This document shows, piece by piece, positions 1 to 10,799 of a stretch of 64,000 bases of DNA. Below the pieces are notes generated by a model. It searched no databases. It was not told the origin of the DNA and was given only the letters and a program-made list of their open reading frames with translations. Source of the stretch: Gossypium raimondii (taxonomy: Eukaryota; Streptophyta; Magnoliopsida; Malvales; Malvaceae); the NCBI RefSeq assembly GCF_025698545.1, contig NC_068575.1:55995980-56059979 (forward strand), given 5' to 3'. The position numbers and the translations under genes were made by a program. Every line of letters begins with the position of its first letter. The stretch's first letter is position 1.

Positions 1-316
1 ACAAAAATTCAATCACACTTAAAAATTACATGAAAATAACAACTTAAATATTATTTTTAAAACAAAAAAGTTTGCTTAAATAATCCAATTAAATTATTAT
101 CTCGATTAAAAACAAATCATTCCTCTATGAAACAGGAAACGAAGCAAAAGAGAGTTACGATCTTCCTAAATTTCACTTTCAATGAAGTTGAACTAAATTT
201 AGTTACTTAATTCATCATTCTACATATCTTTTAAGCAGAAACAAAACAAAAAAAAATCATATATCTATCTATAAACTTACTGTGTAAGCGAGCAAACAGA
301 GGTTACAGAGCAAACC

Positions 317-369
317 AAGGGGAAGGGGAAAGGGAAGGGGAAGGGGAAGGGGAAAGGGGAGAAGAAGGG
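317..369. repeat. GGGGAA purine minisatellite
   Basis: Runs of three to four G separated by AA or AAA recur about eight times, followed by GAAGAAGGG. All bases on the plus strand are purines. Four or more closely spaced G4 runs could fold into a G-quadruplex, and the polypurine strand could form triplex DNA. It is not tied to a recognised gene, although a minus-strand open frame begins about 250 bp away. Confidence 0.75.
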
Positions 370-639
370 TAACCAAAGATCAGAAGAAACAAAAGAGGAA
401 AAGAAACAAAAGAAATAATATGGGTAAAAGAGGAAAAGAAAAAGCAACTGGAGTTGCTAAATTTTTACCGGACCAACAATCTCCAGTTGATTTGGGGATG
501 ACCATGCAGTGGAGGTCGCTTCTCACCGGACTGGCATCTTGAACCAAAGGGTGACCAAGCTGATTCTTGCCATTTCCCCACCAATCGCACCTCACTGGTA
601 TGCAATGACAAACCAAAGGAGCCCTAAGTCTCTTAAATG

Positions 640-815
640 TTGGTAAAAGAAATTTGGGCCATCAAAAGTTGATAAAATTTTTTTTTGACCTTTAAAAGTT
701 AAAAAAAATTTTGGGCCCTTAAAAACTGGAAAACAAATATTTTAGACCCCTTTTAACCTTAGGCCCTGGGCGGCCGCACCTCCAGATGACCCCTGCCCAG
801 GGCCGGGCCTGACAT
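640..815. mobile_element. Probable hAT-type transposon remnant
   Basis: A roughly 175-bp patch stands out from its AT-rich surroundings. It carries repeated TTTGGGCC-type motifs and ends in a GC-rich block at about 762-815, where GCCCTGGGC, CTGCCCAGGGC and GGGCCGGGCCTG are near-palindromic. Such CAGGGCCGGCCCTG-like ends are typical of plant non-autonomous hAT elements. No matching second terminus or 8-bp duplication was found, so this is a fragment call only. Confidence 0.35.
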
Positions 816-1234
816 CAACTCCTTCGAATACAACGTTCAATACATGAATAATATTAAAAATATGTAAAAAATTCTATCATTTATAGTAATAAATAATAAA
901 AATTTAATAAACTTTAATTATTATCAAAATACAACTTAACTTATAAAAGTTTTTTTTATTTGAAAAGATTTGATTTCCAAAAAAGATTACATCGAGAAAA
1001 TATTTGTTAATTCTATTCTATGTTGAAGGCTTTATCGAATTGAATTCAAGGAGATAGAAATTTACATTTATTGTGATTTTGCAAGCCAACGTATGTTTAT
1101 TTAAAGAGAACTTGTTATCTTTTTTATATCTGAGAGTGAAAGCACTTATCATATTTGTAAAAGAACTTATTTGAGTGCATACTTGTTGTATGCAAATTGT
1201 TCTTATTATTTATGTGGCAACATAGCTTTTAAGG

Positions 1235-1400
1235 GAAAGCCTTAGAACTAGTTTACCACTGTAATTAAAAATTGTTTTTGAAAAGTGTCATGGAAAAGTA
1301 TTTTTTTAAATTTAATATTGTTTATTATTGTTGTCAATAAGTACTTTTGAAAAAATAAAATGTTTATTTTAGACATTATGTTATAAAGTAAAAATATGTT
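1235..1400. mobile_element. Diverged copy of the small hAT-like element at 5887
   Basis: The sequence starting at GTTTACCACTG and running through TTTTGAAAAGTG, GAAAAGTATTTT and TGTTTATTTTAGACA parallels the stretch at 5893-6020, which has GAAAAGTGATG, AAAAAGTATTTTAG and TGTCTATTTTAGACA in the same order. This marks a second, more decayed copy of the same short element. Ends are not defined. Confidence 0.4.
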
Positions 1401-2323
1401 TTTAACGATATTTAAATTTTAATATTAAAATATATAGCATATATAACTTAAATTGTAATAAAGGTATTAAAAATAATATAACAAGTTTGTTAATATTAAA
1501 TGATATTTAAATTTGTTAATATTATGAGAATCATTGAAATTCAATTTCTTGCTCTATATCTTTAATTTTTGGAAACTTATAAAGTTCTTCAGTTAAGTCC
1601 CGATTCATGAACCCACAAAATCCTTCAAATTGTATCTGATTCAACCCAGGTATTGTAGACATTTCCCCATTTTCATCCCCGAGCATTTTGAATTTCTCAT
1701 TTCTCAAAAAAATCCATTCTTTTCTCATTCTTCATCGAATCCTATGAATTGATCTAATAATGATGGAATTGAATTTCTATTATGTTATGGAATATATAAA
1801 CTAAAATTCGTTAATATCATGATATATAAAATATATAAACTTAAATTATAATTGACTCAAATGTTATGTATCATTATTTTCATGTGTTATTATTACCACA
1901 ATGCCAATTTATTATTATTTTGATATTAATAAATATTCACTTATATTATACCACAAATATAATAAAATAATTTATGGTAACCCATTGTTAATATTGTGAT
2001 ATGTGAAATATAAATTTCAAATACTTTTTAAATAAAAAAATTTAAATTGTTTGTAAAGTTTAATTTGAATATATAAATTATATTTATATTTCATATTATG
2101 GTTCAAAAATCATGCATTGTATATGAAGATTTATAGTGAATTACTCTCTAGGTAAAGCTCTCTTTTGCATGCTTAAGAAGTTTCCGAATTGTATAACAAA
2201 ACTTATGTGTCCATCTTTTACTCTTGCAGTGTTAGTAAAGTAGGTTGCAACTAGATATGCAACTCGAAGACAATCAATAAACTCTCACTCAACTTCCTGT
2301 GTATGTTTTTATGTAACTTCTAT

Positions 2324-2953
2324 TGTCACGGGGCTAGACCTTTCGTCTCGCAATCCGTGCGGCCTTAGGCGATCCGTTTGTCCAAACTCGCCCAAGTCAG
2401 CCTTAACTCCCAAAAGAGAGGATTCTTTTAGAACTCCTCCAAGGCACCAATTTGTATAGCGGAAGCGATTGTGCCAAAAGAAGCCACAAGAGAACAACAG
2501 AAAGCTAAAGAAAGAAAGCACACAAAGTGTTTGAGTAAATGCTCAAGAATTCTATTACTCTTAAGAATTCAAGTTACAATGGATGATTTACAAATGAGGG
2601 GGAGGCTCTCTATTTATAGTTGAGCTCCCCCAAAACCGACGGTCAAGATACATGTACATCGACGGACGAGATTCACTATATCCCTTGATTTTAGGGATTT
2701 ACAATATTTACCATATCAAATCTAATCTAATCTTACAAGATATGATTCTATTCTATCTTCTAAGATTAGTTACCAAAATTGCCTAAGCTGCCATGTCTTC
2801 ATCATTGGGCCAACCAGGCTTCAATCTGATAGGCTTCTTAGCTCTCTGAATCGGGCCAGTTCTTGTGGGCTAAATGTCCCCCATCTAATCGATAGACCTC
2901 CATGGGGCACTTCTTGCGGCATGGTCACGGGCTTTGCACTTTGGCCCGTGACA
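2324..2953 (-). repeat. 3' LTR of the short gypsy element
   Basis: 630 bp, nearly identical to 5242-5872. It begins TGTCACGGGG and ends GGCCCGTGACA, so its own ends form a short inverted repeat. It differs from its partner by a handful of substitutions and small indels, for example CTCGCAATCC against CTCAATCC and a short gap near 2840. Confidence 0.92.
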
Positions 2954-2966
2954 TTCTCCCCCACCC
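2954..2966 (-). other. Polypurine tract of the short gypsy element
   Basis: Directly inside the 3' LTR, the minus strand reads GGGTGGGGGAGAA, an almost pure purine run abutting the TGTCAC start of the LTR. This is the expected plus-strand primer site for LTR-element replication and fixes the element's orientation as minus. Confidence 0.8.
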
Positions 2967-3920
2967 AATCTCGCAACGCCCTCGTTGCGTTTTCTGGATG
3001 ACACTGACTTGATTCACTGTGAAACTTTCTCGTTGCCTCGGCTTCTTCCCGACTCGTCTTGCGATCAGGTTGTCCCTTCCTTCGGAACTTATGCCTCGAC
3101 TTCCGTCGCCTCTTATCTTGAACCGTTCCACTCGTTGGTACATTTTGCTGGCAAGAAGTCTCCGCTATAACTTGCCCCAATTTTGACTTGTTTCTGTTGG
3201 AATCCCCTTGATTCTCATACCTCGGCTTCGTACCACCCACTTTGAAAGGGCTCCTACGACCTTGCCAAGCCAACAAGTCAGAATTCAAAACACTATCAGA
3301 GTGTTTGTACTGTACCTTACTCGCAGCATTTACTCGTCTCGACTGTCCTTGCATTGCTCCTTTTCCCTTGGAGCCCGATGCACAACCCACATTTCCCAAA
3401 GGTGTTGGTTCCACAGTCGATCCCGCAGGCTTCATATCGGTCCCTTGCGCCACTAACACTTCCGAAGGGGCTTTCGTAGCATTCCTTTTTGACGAATTAA
3501 TGTTTCTCCCATACGAAACATCTTCGACTAGTTGGATTGACGATAACACCTTAGTCCCAACTTTCACATCCCGATGCACCGGCACAATACTCTTTGTTGA
3601 TGAATCGGTGGCAATATGGATTTGATCGGCCCTAGTTGCGAGTTGCTCAATCTCGACAAGGAAGTTTAAGCCAAGCACAAAATCGTAATCATCTAACCGG
3701 ATTACCTCAATTCTTCCTTGCTCTTCCATTCGCCGATTTGTAGTTCCACATCATGAACTACTCCTACAGTTAGGGCTTTCTCGGAAGTTGCTACCTTGAT
3801 CTTCTTATTCGATTTCCTAATCGATGCACCAAGCTTCTTCGCACCTTTTCCGACATGAACAAGTCCGATGCTCCGTATCAATAAGAGCACTCCGCTTCGA
3901 CCCGCAATGTTGATGTCCAA
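2954..3920 (-). pseudogene. Decayed retropepsin region and C-terminal tail of the short gypsy element
   Basis: On the minus strand two overlapping frames (3920-3702 and 3729 onward) together resemble a gypsy aspartic protease. The segment reading VLLLI lies at the usual active-site strand, and the flap/C-terminal part reads DDYDFVLGLNFL. The D-T-G active-site triplet is lost to an apparent single-base deletion near 3871-3875, which also explains the switch of frame. About 250 Lys/Ser/Arg-rich residues follow without reverse-transcriptase motifs, and the frame runs out through the polypurine tract into the 3' LTR. Not functional as it stands. Confidence 0.75.
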
Positions 3921-3984
3921 AACATCAACCCATTTTCATTCCTCTTCCCAGAATGAGCACCATCGAATTGACTTTCGATGTGTT

Positions 3985-5240
3985 TCCCTCAGTAGGCTTC
4001 GCCTCCTCCTTGACTCATCCTCCTTTGCGAAATCATCACTTTATTTGGACATTTACGCCATGTGTGGTCCTTGACAAAGGAAGCATTTCATCTTCTTCCT
4101 CTTGTCCCTTGGGTTGTCTAATCCCCGCTTCGCATCTCGTGGTTTCCATTGCCACTTGTGCTATCGATCTGCTGTTGCCCCATCGCTATGTCCCTTTCAT
4201 CTTCTTCATGGTTTCTCTCACCATTGCCCCTTCCATTGGGCTTAGATTCCTCAAGCTTGTCTCCCGCCGGATCAAGCTCAATAAAGGACTCTGCTTCGGC
4301 CATGGCTACAGTAAGTTCGGTGATTCCTTGCCTTCGCAACTCCTACTTTGCCCACGGCTTTAACCCATCCTCGAACCAATAGAATGCTTCTTTCTCGCTC
4401 AAGTCAGAGATTTGAAGCATCAACTCGCTAAATGCCCGCACATACTCCCGAGCAAAGGCATTGTTGCGTGAGACGACTTAACTTAGCTCGAGCCTCCTTC
4501 TCGGCATATTGAAGGTAAAACTGCTTCTTTAACTCTCCTTGGAATTCCTCCCAAGTTCCAATAGCCGTTCCTCTACGTTTCTCATCCGTGGACCTACGTC
4601 GCCACCACAAGAGAGCAACATCAGTAAAGTAAATTGAAACAGTGTTTACCTTAATGCCATCATCCTCGATGCCCATCGCTCGGAAGTATTGCTCCATTTC
4701 CCACAAGAAGTTGTCCACATCCCTCGCAGATCGTGCACCCTTAAACTTCTCCGGTTTGGGAACATCCATTGCATGTTGCTTCGGCCTTGAAGACAACATC
4801 CCATTACTCAAAGCGGTTTTGTAAATCGCGAGCTCCCCTTTGAGCTCCTCCATTTCTTTCTGCATGGCTAGCACCATATCCTCGAGAGCTTCATCCCTTT
4901 CTGCCAGCTTTACCTCAGTGGACTCGAGTAATTCCGTTATCTTTTCCCTATTTGCACCGAGAGAATCCAACACAAAATCTCTGAGTTGCTCCTCCATGGA
5001 GTCAAACCCATCCGTGTGTCCCTCGACCAATTCAAGCGTCTCTTTCACGTTCCCAACGGATTCTTCGAGATTGACCACTCGATTTTCTAAAGCTGTCAGC
5101 ATTTCCCTCGAGCGACTAGCTTTTCTGGCCCTCCCACGGGTCTCCATTTGTTCACTCTGACCGACGACTTCTTTCGACATCCCAACAGTGCCTTCGAACC
5201 ACTCGAATATAACTTGGTTCAAACTTGGCTCGGATACCAC
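3985..5240 (-). pseudogene. gag: Gag of the short gypsy element, frameshifted
   Basis: The frame 5240-4428 opens inside the PBS region. It has a coiled-coil-rich N-terminus (about residues 40-140, heptads of Leu/Glu) and a Retrotrans_gag capsid domain at about 165-255, with FTDVALLWWRRR and TWEEFQGELKKQFY as landmarks. Near 4470 the frame breaks and continues in another phase through ELTVAMAEAESF (4339-4118). A CCHC zinc knuckle starting CFLCQGPHMA sits near 4045-4075 and is cut by a second one-base frameshift. Capsid and nucleocapsid parts are recognisable, but no intact Gag can be made. Confidence 0.8.
5227..5239 (-). other. Primer binding site, initiator tRNA-Met type
   Basis: Two bases inside the 5' LTR the minus strand reads TGGTATCCGAGCC, one mismatch from the plant initiator-Met primer site TGGTATCAGAGCC. 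This supports assignment as a Ty3/gypsy or copia-type LTR element and its minus orientation. Confidence 0.85.
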
Positions 5241-5241
5241 T

Positions 5242-5872
5242 TGTCACGGGGCTAGACCTTTCGTCTCAATCCGTGCGGCCTTAAGCGATCCGTTCGTCCA
5301 AACTCGCCAAGTCACCTTTAACTCCCAAAAGAGAGGATTCTTTTAGAACTCCTCCAAGGCACCAATTTGTATAGCGGAAGCGATTGTGCCAAAAGAAGCC
5401 ACAAGAGAACAACAGAAAGCTAAAGAAAGAAAGCACACAAAGTGTTTAAGTAAATGCTCAAGAATTCTATTACTCTTAAGAATTCAAGTTACAATGGATG
5501 ATTTACAAATGAGGGGGAGGCTCTCTATTTATAGTTGAGCTCCCCCAAAACCGACGGTCAAGATACATGTACATCGACGAACGAGATTCACTATATCCCT
5601 TGATTTTAGGGATTTACAATATTTACCATATCAAATCTAATCTAATCTTACAAGATATGATTCTATTCTATCTTCTAAGATTAGTTACCAAAATTACCTA
5701 AGCTGCCATGTCTTCATCATTGGGCCAACCAGACTTCAATCTGATAGGCTTCTTTAGTAGCTCTCTGAATCGGGCCAGTTCTTGTGGGCTAAATGTCCCC
5801 CATCTAATCGATAGACCTCCATGGGGCACTTCTTGCGGCATGGTCACGGGCTTTGCACTTTGGCCCGTGACA
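5242..5872 (-). repeat. 5' LTR of the short gypsy element
   Basis: 631 bp, the upstream LTR in element orientation. Its ends and sequence match 2324-2953. The outer edge is followed by CTATT, the target-site duplication. Confidence 0.92.
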
Positions 5873-5886
5873 CTATTACATACATT

Positions 5887-6109
5887 TAGGGCCAATTTAC
5901 AATTGATGTTGAAAAGTGATGTGAAAAAGTATTTTAGAAAAGTGTTGTCAAGAAAATTTGATAATATTTACCATTACTGTTCTTAAGTGTTTATGGGAAG
6001 ATAAATGTCTATTTTAGACACGATATTGTAAAGCAGAAGGTTTAATGAGAGGATAAAAAAGATAATTTTATTGAAAATCATTTTTTGCAAAAGCCAAAGG
6101 CTTAATATC
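5887..6109. mobile_element. Left half of a hAT-like MITE interrupted by the giant palindrome
   Basis: The start AGGGCCAATTTACAATTG followed by ATGTTGAAAAGT is the counterpart, in inverted orientation, of AGGGTGTGTTTACCATTG followed by AGGTTGAAAAAT, read on the minus strand from 18594 to about 18563. The two halves are separated exactly by the 12.3-kb LTR palindrome (6110-18447). No coding capacity. An 8-bp host duplication could not be recognised, so the superfamily is tentative. Confidence 0.55.
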
Positions 6110-6890
6110 TGTAACGACCCAAAATCCGTTGGCACTGGAAAAAGTGTGTTATCGGGCCTCCGTCTTAGTAAACCGAGTTAGTAAATAATTATTAGGAGTA
6201 ATTAAAATTATGAGTCTGATAGTGTGTTTAATTAGATTTTTTTAGTGAAGTTAGTTTAATTTAAAGTAATTAGGAAAAATGATTAAATTGAATAAAGAGT
6301 GAAAATCTAATTATAGATTAAAAGAAAGTTAAAAGGACTAAATAGGTAAATATGCCAAGTCCCATAAATGAGGAAATGATAAAATCTTAGATTTTTATAT
6401 TTTAAATATATTAATATATTATTTAATTATAAAATATATTATATTATGTTATATTATATTATTATGTAAAATAAACCAAAATTATGACAAGTGTGTGGTA
6501 GAAATAAATCCAAGTGTATAAATAAAATACATATATTTGTGATTATTATGTATTTACTTATTATTTAAGTAAAACTATTATATTATTATTATGTTATTAT
6601 TATTTTAGTATAAAACATAATAGAAATAAAAGAATAGAAATAAAGAAATAAAACAGAATAGGCAAACGAAACAGAGAAAGGAAAGAAGGAAAAAGAAAGA
6701 AAAGGAAAGAAGGAAAAAGAAACAAAGAAAATAAAAAGGAAAAATAGGGTTTTTGAGCTTCAAGCTTAAATTGGTAAGTCAATTTAGTCCATTTTCTCTT
6801 AGTTTTGATGTTTTTGGAATCCTAGAACAAAGTATTTTTGGATTTATGTTGAAATTTTGTAAGATATTATATTTTTTTAGACATGGTTCA

Positions 6891-9725
6891 TGTAATGGCC
6901 CAAATTTAAAATTATCGAATAGTGGTTTCAGTAACCAAAAATCCAATTTAAAGAGAAATTTATTTTAATATTTTTGCATGAATATTGATATGATAGGAAA
7001 AATCGTATGAAAATATCGATAGAAAAATTTTACTTGATTAAGCGGTTAGTTAGAAAAAGAAATTATTGAAGAAATTAGGTAAAAATAAGATATCGAGACT
7101 TCGATCTCAGAAAACCGAGTCAAAATATTTTTATAAATATTTATGAAGTGTTAGTAATATGGTATTAAAATTTCGTTAGAAAATTTTAATGTTTGGGTAG
7201 TCAATTAAGTAAAAAAGACTAAATTGAAAAAGGTGTAAAAGTTACTAGAGGGATTAAATAGCTCAATTGTGAAATGAGGAGGGACATAAATTGCAAATAA
7301 CCCCAAAAGGAGATATTTTGGGCGGCATACGCCGAGAAAAATCAGGAGAATTGAAGAAATAATGGTAAAATTGGAATATTACAAAATTTGCTTTAAAAGT
7401 TAGGACTAAAGTGGAATTATCTAGATTTCTCTTTATTTTTCTGCACTCTCATCAGCCAAAAAAACATCCTAAGGGTTTCTTCAAGCTGGTTTTTCATAAT
7501 TTTTGCACCAAGTGAGTTAATTCTTGCCTTTTTCTTGTAATTTTTGTGTTTCTAAGACTTTTACAACTAGGTCCTATTACTAAATTCATTAGTTTTTGAT
7601 TTTATGAATGATATTGAAAGTTGATATGAATATGTGCTGGAAGTTTATGAGGAAATAGGATGAAATTGATGCTTTAATTGGTTTATGAGATGATTTTATT
7701 AGGTAATTTCAATAGAAATTGATTTATAGGACCTAATTGTGAAAATGTTTGGAATTAAAGTCTAGTGCTAAAATTCTGATTTCCAAAAGTTATAAGGTAG
7801 TTTAAAGTGATGGGATAAAGTGTTGATTGAGAAAAATCAGCTCAATTGAGAGGTTAATTGAGTAGGGACGAAATTATCATTGTTGAAAGTTTAAGGGAAA
7901 AATGGTAATTAACACCATGCACTAAAACAGTTTTGGACAGCAGCAGTACTCTGACTTTGAAAAATCACCAAAAATTGTAGAGATCGAATTAGAGAATGAA
8001 TAAAATATTAAATTAAAGCTTATTTAGTCTAGTTTCTTATAAAAGAAACGGTGTAAGCAATGGAATTGTAAATCATGAGATATAATAGATTTTGTGAGAC
8101 AATGTCAGAATGAATTCGGGTTCCCCTGTTCTGACTTTGGAAAATCATTAAAAATTGTAAAAAAATGATTATGAGTTATAATTTATATGCTTAGAATCCT
8201 TAATGAGTCTATTTTCTGAAGAAATAAAGGGAAGCATCATCCTAATTCTATACAGTGAGATAATTAATTTTTAGTGAAGAGGGGTCAGAACTGTCATACA
8301 GTGAAACAGGGGAAACTTTAAAGAATAAAATGTACTTATTGGCTAAACTAAAAATTCTGAAATTTTTATGGTAAGAAGATATGTGAGTCTAGTTTCAGGG
8401 AAAATTAACGGATCTTAATTTGGAGTTCTGTAGCTCAAGATATAAATAGTTTAGTGAATGTGACTCAGTGAGGCAGCTTTGAATGCACTATAAATAATAA
8501 TGGAATTGTAGAGAAAGTTACATATGAACATGAAATGTATTAGATTAATGATTAGATTTATCTATTTAGATCCGGAAAATTCAAATACGAAGCAAGATCG
8601 AGGAAAAGAAAAAGTTCGGGATTAGTAGATTTTTGTTTACGAACAATTGTCGAGGTAAGTTCGTGTAACTTGAATTATATTCATAAATGCTTGAAATGTT
8701 TGTTATTGATGTGAATATGATTTGGATGTTTATTGTATGATAACTGATGAAGTATTGATATTCTGGATGAAAAGAGGAAATAAATCCCGGTTGAATGAAA
8801 GGAAAATTCGATGGATCTCTGAAAAGGAATTGACGGTAAAAAGGATCTAGCCTGGACGGGTGATCCTATCCTGATATAGCCCTCCCGAAGAATATGTGGA
8901 AAATGGATTTAGCCCGGACGGGTAATCCGAATTAGGGTCTGAATTTAGCCTAGACTGGTAATTCAGATACAAGCTCATTAGAGTAATTGTCGTTGCAGGG
9001 GATTTAGCCTGGACTGGTAATCCCGACAATACTCTGTGAGTTTATATTACAGGGGATTTAGCTCGATCGGTAATCCTTTGTAAGGATGAGGTTCATGGAG
9101 TGTGCTCTCTGAAATGGAAATGTGCACATGAATATGAATTGACGGACGGATTTGTACACTTAGGTGTACCCTGAATATCCATCGAAATTCCAAGTAGTTC
9201 AACGGGATAAATATGGAAAATAACAAGGAAATGGAAATCATGGAATTGATGAGCTCATCAATCATTTATCTTTGTAATGAATTTGTATGAGGTTGAGTTT
9301 GTATGTGATAGGTATATGTTTATGTGAATTGGATGTGTGCTTGTGTTATTAAATGATGGATGTATAAGTATGGTAAGTATAATTCTGTTGCATGAACTTA
9401 CTAAGCACAAAGTGCTTACCACTTTTCTTTTCCCCTGTTTGTAGAGTTAAGAGCTCGGAAGTCGGATTTGGTCGGAGACACATCACACTATCAATCTCGA
9501 GATCTCGGTACATAAAGGGACTTTATTTTGGAAATCAATGGCATGTATAAGCTAGTAAATTAGATGTTAATGTGAAATGAATGTATGGTTAGTCATTGGT
9601 ATGGCTAACAAATTTTGGTATTGGTATGTGATGAAATTATCTTATGAATATGATAAATCTATCTTGAAAAAAAAAATTCGGTAAAATCTGGTAATGCCTC
9701 ATACTCTATTTCGGCGACGAATCCG
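6891..9725 (+). mobile_element. Nested gypsy LTR, 3'-truncated
   Basis: Begins TGTAATGGCCC within sequence continuous in the right arm (ATGGTTCATG, near 17870). It shares long stretches, in opposite orientation, with the solo LTRs at 13687-16737 and 56404-62570, such as TTTATGGTAAGAAGATATG and ATCTTAATTTGGAGTT. It stops at about 9725 in GGCGACGAATCC, short of the expected GTGTTACA terminus, and host sequence resumes at GATTCGACACTTTGTG. So the 3' end of the insert and about 0.87 kb of host arm have been deleted. No internal coding region. Confidence 0.72.
8845..9080 (+). repeat. Degenerate repeats with self-complementary unit inside the nested LTR
   Basis: The motif GGATTTAGCCTGGACTGGTA followed by ATCC recurs about five times with changes (8845, 8910, 8942, 9001, 9055), spaced 30-65 bp apart. 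Each unit can pair its GGATTNNCC end with its GGTAATCC end around a short loop, so the RNA would carry a row of small hairpins. Confidence 0.7.
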
Positions 9726-10655
9726 ATTCGACACTTTGTGTGTCGCATACTGTTATTGTTACTGTTACCGTTACTGATTACTATTTAGGTGCTGTGTACT
9801 GGTGTGTTGGTTGGAATCCGTGTATCCGCCAAGTCTGAGTCAAGTTAATAGGGGCAAATGAAATAAATTTACTGATAAAACTAAATTTGAATGATATGAC
9901 ATATGTGAAAGGTGAGAATTGAAATAAAGAATTAAGAATGGTATATATATATAATCAAATGATAATATAAAAGATTGAATTGTTCATTAAGTGATGATAA
10001 TTGTAATGTAAAAGTGTGTGTGATTCAATGTATTTAAATATAAATTAAATTATAGTGATACCACTGAGTATATGCATACTCAGCGTAACCTTATTTCCGT
10101 GCGCAGGTTGTAGAAGTCAAGTACTGAACCAGCATTCAAAGCCAGACCCGACTTCAGCAAACTTTTGGTGATGTACATTTTCTTTTGGTATTATGGCATG
10201 TAGATAGGATGTATATAAAGGTTATTATGTTTTGAATATAAATGGTTAAAAATGTTAGTAGTACAAGTCTAAGAATTAGAATGAAAGAAGTTTATCCGTT
10301 TCAATTTACTTAGTACATTGATAAATTTAAATTGATATTATATTGAATTGGTTGAATTGGTTATGTTTGGAAATGGATACGGATTTAATTGCAGGGGGTT
10401 TTATGTAAAAATAAGCAGAAATCTTGTCGAAATTTTTACAAAAAAATCTGAAAATTTTTGAGATACTCGAACAAGTTCCGTTCTACTTTTAATACATGTC
10501 TTGGGCTTTGAGAGTCCATTATAGGGATTTAATTATTAAATTATACTATGAATGTCATTTTATTTATGAATTATTCGTAAGTTGTCTGATATGTTCGGTA
10601 ATGCCTCGTAATCCTGTTCTGGCGACGATTCAGGGTTAGGGGGTGTTACATTTAG

Positions 10656-10667
10656 TGGTATCAGAGC
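10656..10667 (+). other. Primer binding site of left arm
   Basis: TGGTATCAGAGC, a perfect match to the plant initiator tRNA-Met primer site, five bases after the LTR end GTGTTACA. The mirrored copy is at 12955-12966. Confidence 0.9.
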
Positions 10668-10799
10668 TATTAAGTTTAGCTGATTTCTGGACCAAATCAA
10701 ACTTGTAAATGAGTTTAGAAGTACATGTCACATTTAAGTTGAAACTGAGTCGGGTTTTTGGATGCTAATAGATTTATTTGATTTTGTTTTATAGATAAA

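Larger units (their letters stand above)
1..2319. other. AT-rich intergenic region with transposon remnants
   Basis: No credible gene is seen on either strand. Short open frames at 380-616 (minus) and 1531-1728 (minus) have no recognisable domain and no neighbouring exons. The stretch holds a purine-rich minisatellite, a GC-rich hAT-like terminus and a diverged copy of a small hAT-like element, listed separately. Otherwise it is low-complexity A+T sequence. Confidence 0.6.
2320..5877 (-). mobile_element. Non-autonomous Ty3/gypsy LTR retrotransposon (gag-protease only)
   Basis: A complete short LTR element in minus orientation. LTRs lie at 2324-2953 and 5242-5872 and are near-identical, with TGTCACGGG...CCCGTGACA ends. 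A 4-5 bp target duplication CTAT(T) is present at 2320-2324 and 5873-5877. An initiator-Met-type PBS follows the 5' LTR and a polypurine tract precedes the 3' LTR. The internal region is only about 2.3 kb. It encodes a broken gag and a broken aspartic-protease region but no reverse transcriptase, RNase H or integrase. It would therefore have depended on enzymes from another element. The few LTR differences are mainly transitions plus small indels, suggesting a fairly young insertion. Confidence 0.9.
6110..10650 (+). repeat. LTR of left palindrome arm (interrupted)
   Basis: Begins TGTAACGACCC and ends GGGGGTGTTACA, directly followed by the PBS. It matches 18447-12972 on the other strand over the outer 780 bp and again from about 9726 to 10650. 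The middle is replaced by a nested LTR (6891-about 9725), and about 0.87 kb present in the right arm is missing here. Without the insertion the family LTR is about 2.4 kb, judging from the right arm. Confidence 0.82.

Noticed and set aside
380..616. 78-codon minus-strand open frame as a gene
   Set aside because: No domain, no exon partners, and its C-terminus is a low-complexity Phe/Leu run from poly-purine DNA.
3208..3625. Plus-strand frames inside the short gypsy element
   Set aside because: Antisense shadows of the minus-strand protease/tail region.
6600..6782. Phe/Leu-rich 60-codon minus frame as a membrane peptide
   Set aside because: Arises from the GAAAGAAGGAAAAAG purine tract inside the LTR; the same tract is mirrored in the right arm.
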